Shown: positions 61,670-64,000 of the stretch, piece after piece
Position numbering within the stretch: the first letter of the stretch is position 1
How the letters are laid out: each line of letters starts with the position of its first letter
Notes under the pieces: generated by a model
Told to the model about the DNA's origin: nothing
Databases searched by the model: none
The model's input: the letters and a program-made list of their open reading frames with translations, nothing else
Translations under genes and position numbers: made by a program
From: Polaribacter sp. Q13
GTDB lineage: Bacteria > Bacteroidota > Bacteroidia > Flavobacteriales > Flavobacteriaceae
DNA length: 64,000 bases
Assembly: GCF_016858305.2 (NCBI RefSeq)
Contig: NZ_CP074436.1
Span: 1,136,001-1,200,000, forward strand
Reading direction: 5' to 3'

Positions 61670-62785
61670 TTATGTATCTATACTATTTAATAAAATTGAA
61701 AGCATTTTCTTTTCGAATACTTCTAATGTAAATTCTTTATCGAATTTTGCTTTCCCCTTAAGCCCCATGTCTACTCTAACTTCTGCATTATTAATTAAAT
61801 ATTCTAGTTTTTCTGCTAAGGAAACAACATCATTTTGCGACACTAAAATACCAGTTACACCATCTTCTACTATATCAGCAATTCCACCTTCGAAAGTTGA
61901 TATTATTGGCAAATTAAATTGCATGGCTTCTAATAAAACTAATGGAAAGCATTCATTTGAATAATACGTAGGAAAAACAAAAAGATCGGCTTCATTTAGA
62001 AAAGCAGTTTTATCATCACCATATTTCTTGCCTAAATAATTAATCTCATTATTTAAATTTAAGCTATCCACTTTATTCTTTAATATTTCCGCTGTTATAT
62101 CTCCTTCTCCACCAATAAAGTTGCATTTAAAGCCAATCCCTCTTTCTTTTAATAACTTACAAGCTTCTACTAAAATAAATACGCCTTTAGATTTTATTAA
62201 ATTTGAAAGAAATAAAATTTTGACAGTTTTTTTATCAACATCATCATTCTTTTTTTCATCCAATTCGATTTCTGGAATGCCGTTTGGGCAGATATGTATT
62301 TTTGTTAACGGTACATATTTTTTTATGTCTTTATATAAATGTTTAGATAACAAAATGACTTCTGCATTTTTAAAAATAAATTTATAACAGCTGTTATAAA
62401 TCTTACTATTTTGATACTTACTTACGCCTTTGTTATGCATATGATACATGCATTTTACTCTAAAAATTTTTAATAAACTAATTAATAATACATCTCTAAA
62501 AAAAGCAGCGCCAGTTGCTGTAATGGCAAAATAACAAAGCGCAGGTTTCTTTTTTAATAGCTTAAAAAACAACGCGAACCACACGTTAACAAAGCCCATT
62601 ACTTTATTTAAACTTATTTTACCTGTTTCACTTACATTGTTAGAAGCTAATAAATTTAAATAATCGCCATTAACTTGCTCATTAATATATTTGCTATCTT
62701 TTATAAATTTCCCCACCATAGATGAACCATGAACTGGAGGTGGAAGATGTAAAAGAAATAGAATATTTTTTTTTTTTAAAATCAT
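61670..62785 (-). CDS. GT4-family glycosyltransferase
   Basis: 371 residues, GT-B fold. The N-terminal PPPVHGSSMVGKF glycine-containing loop begins the acceptor domain. The C-terminal donor domain has ILFLSNLIKSKGVFIL and the E-x7-E motif in NECFPLVLLEAMQF. The EAM and TGILVSQND segments are typical of GT4. It should add a sugar of the exopolysaccharide repeat in the cytoplasm. Its ATG overlaps the stop of the upstream GT4 gene by 4 nt (ATGA), so the two are translationally coupled. Donor sugar unknown. Confidence 0.9.
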   Translation of the reverse strand: MILKKKNILFLLHLPPPVHGSSMVGKFIKDSKYINEQVNGDYLNLLASNNVSETGKISLNKVMGFVNVWFALFFKLLKKKPALCYFAITATGAAFFRDVLLISLLKIFRVKCMYHMHNKGVSKYQNSKIYNSCYKFIFKNAEVILLSKHLYKDIKKYVPLTKIHICPNGIPEIELDEKKNDDVDKKTVKILFLSNLIKSKGVFILVEACKLLKERGIGFKCNFIGGEGDITAEILKNKVDSLNLNNEINYLGKKYGDDKTAFLNEADLFVFPTYYSNECFPLVLLEAMQFNLPIISTFEGGIADIVEDGVTGILVSQNDVVSLAEKLEYLINNAEVRVDMGLKGKAKFDKEFTLEVFEKKMLSILLNSIDT

Positions 62786-63870
62786 TTTAATTTTTGAATA
62801 TATAAAGCCTCATATTTTTCTTGCATTTGCGTCAAACTAAAATTTTCATTTGCAAACTTGCTGGCTTGATCTATCATTTTTTCCTTATCAATATTTTGAA
62901 TTTTTTCATTAAAAATATTTAAATATGCTTCAATTGAATTATTTTCTACTTTTAAAAGCCAATCATTAGGCAAGGTTTCTTTTAGACCTAAACAGTTATT
63001 TATAATACATAGCAACCTATTCATATTGGCTTCTACACACATTAAACCTAGGCCTTCAAAATTTGATGGCATAAATAAGTAATCAAAGGATTCTAAATAT
63101 TGTGATAAATTAAATATTTTATCATATTTACTAACATGTTTTAATGATTCAGTGGCATTTAGCAATGTAACCTCTAAAGAACCTTCCCCAATAATATGAA
63201 AATGAAAACGATTATCATTTTTTAAAGCATTTATAACCGAAATTAATTCAGCAACACCTTTTTGATATTCTAATCTCCCTGCAAATAAAATATTAATTTT
63301 ATTATTTTTTATGTCTGGAAATATTTTTTGGATTGATTTCTCTACACCATTAAAAATAATTGGGAGTTTTTCTACTTTATTTTGTTCTTTATAACTATGT
63401 TTTGTAGAAGTTGAAATGGCCACATTACTATTTTTTTTTATAAAAAAAGGTTCTACAATAGCACCTATTTTGCCCCATTCATTCCATAATTGGGTGTTGT
63501 GTATTGTTCTAACATATTTATGTTTTAACATAAATAAACCAGCTAATTTTGAAAACAAAAAAACACTTAAATCGGGTATTTCTGTATGAGTATGAATAAT
63601 ATTAGGCCTTATTTTAAAACATTTTAACAGAAAAGTTATAGGAAAAAATAAAATAGCTAATTTTTTAGATGAAATATTGGAACGGTGGTAGTGAATGTTA
63701 TTGGCCTTACATTCTTCTATAAATTTATCAGAAAATTCAGAATTTGCACGCACAATTTCAAATAAATGATACTCAAAATTCACAGATTTAGACTTAGCAA
63801 TATTAATAGCTACTCGCTCTGCTCCTCCCATATCAAAATGAGTAATTATATGAAATACTTTACTCTTCAT
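62782..63870 (-). CDS. GT4-family glycosyltransferase
   Basis: 362 residues. FDMGGAERVAINIAKS is the classic N-terminal loop, HTHTEIPDLSVF follows in the acceptor domain, and ILFAGRLEYQKGVAELI with FMPSNFEGLGLMCVEANM give the donor site and E-x7-E motif. It is a second repeat-unit transferase of the same operon. It overlaps the downstream GT4 gene by 4 nt and the partial upstream gene by 11 nt. Donor and acceptor cannot be read from sequence. Confidence 0.9.
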   Translation of the reverse strand: MKSKVFHIITHFDMGGAERVAINIAKSKSVNFEYHLFEIVRANSEFSDKFIEECKANNIHYHRSNISSKKLAILFFPITFLLKCFKIRPNIIHTHTEIPDLSVFLFSKLAGLFMLKHKYVRTIHNTQLWNEWGKIGAIVEPFFIKKNSNVAISTSTKHSYKEQNKVEKLPIIFNGVEKSIQKIFPDIKNNKINILFAGRLEYQKGVAELISVINALKNDNRFHFHIIGEGSLEVTLLNATESLKHVSKYDKIFNLSQYLESFDYLFMPSNFEGLGLMCVEANMNRLLCIINNCLGLKETLPNDWLLKVENNSIEAYLNIFNEKIQNIDKEKMIDQASKFANENFSLTQMQEKYEALYIQKLK

Positions 63871-64000
63871 TAAAAATAGCTTTTTTTAAAACTTTAAGCT
63901 GATAATATGGATTGTACTTCTCATCAATTATTTGAAAACAATTATCAACCAATTCATTATTTTTAGTAGGGTGTTTTTTCAACCAATCTTTAATTGAATT
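63860..64000 (-). CDS. C-terminal fragment of an unidentified gene in the exopolysaccharide operon
   Basis: 46 codons remain (reading ...DWLKKHPTKNNELVDN..., ending IFNEE) up to a TAA at 63860-63862; the 5' part is outside the window. The stop overlaps the next gene's start by 11 nt. It is soluble and Lys/Asn-rich, as at the end of a glycosyltransferase or a similar cytoplasmic enzyme, but there is too little to assign a family. Confidence 0.6.
   Translation of the reverse strand, partial: NSIKDWLKKHPTKNNELVDNCFQIIDEKYNPYYQLKVLKKAIFNEE

Overview
The window reads as a chromosome segment of a marine Bacteroidetes, most likely a Flavobacteriaceae (Polaribacter/Formosa/Zobellia-like) algal-polysaccharide degrader. 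The DNA is AT-rich. Nearly every protein starts with a Sec signal peptide or lipobox, four proteins end in type IX secretion (T9SS) type A sorting domains, and 52 kb is packed with sulfatases and glycoside hydrolases. I cannot name a species from this alone.

Layout. (1) 1-24815, minus strand: two dense operon-like blocks. 1-20542 holds a GH105-type unsaturated glucuronyl hydrolase (cut by the window edge), a parallel beta-helix protein, two large Asp-box beta-propeller proteins flanking a small beta-propeller glycosidase-like protein, five S1 sulfatases and a GH35 beta-galactosidase. 20894-24815 holds a GH43, a DUF1080 protein and another sulfatase. (2) 25317-35761, plus strand: a T9SS beta-helix protein; a decayed IS4-family transposase; then GH2, GH43 and GH97. 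The GH97 is interrupted by one in-frame amber codon. A perfect 61-bp direct repeat flanks the IS remnant and the GH2-GH43-GH97 cassette. (3) 36088-52030, minus strand: eight tightly spaced genes, namely a third Asp-box propeller protein (with T9SS tail), a GH43-like lipoprotein, two sulfatases, GH3, a GH86-type agarase/porphyranase, a DUF5060-type clan GH-A enzyme and a second GH2. (4) 52541-55522, minus: a 56-residue protein of unknown function next to a T9SS beta-helix surface protein. (5) 56277-64000, minus: the distal end of an exopolysaccharide/capsule operon (Wzc, Wza, polyprenyl glycosylphosphotransferase, WecG/TagA, two GT4 glycosyltransferases, and the tail of another gene).

How it works together (inference). 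Regions 1-3 look like the enzyme part of a polysaccharide utilisation locus for a sulfated, branched algal galactan. GH86 would cut the backbone, eight sulfatases would desulfate, GH35/GH2 would remove galactose, GH3/GH43 xylose or arabinose, GH97 an alpha-linked sugar, and GH105 an unsaturated uronic acid. GH105 implies a lyase, yet no classical lyase family is obvious, so the beta-helix and three paralogous beta-propeller proteins are the leading candidates for undescribed polysaccharide-active enzymes. No SusC/SusD pair, regulator, sulfatase-maturation enzyme, tRNA, rRNA or CRISPR array was seen.
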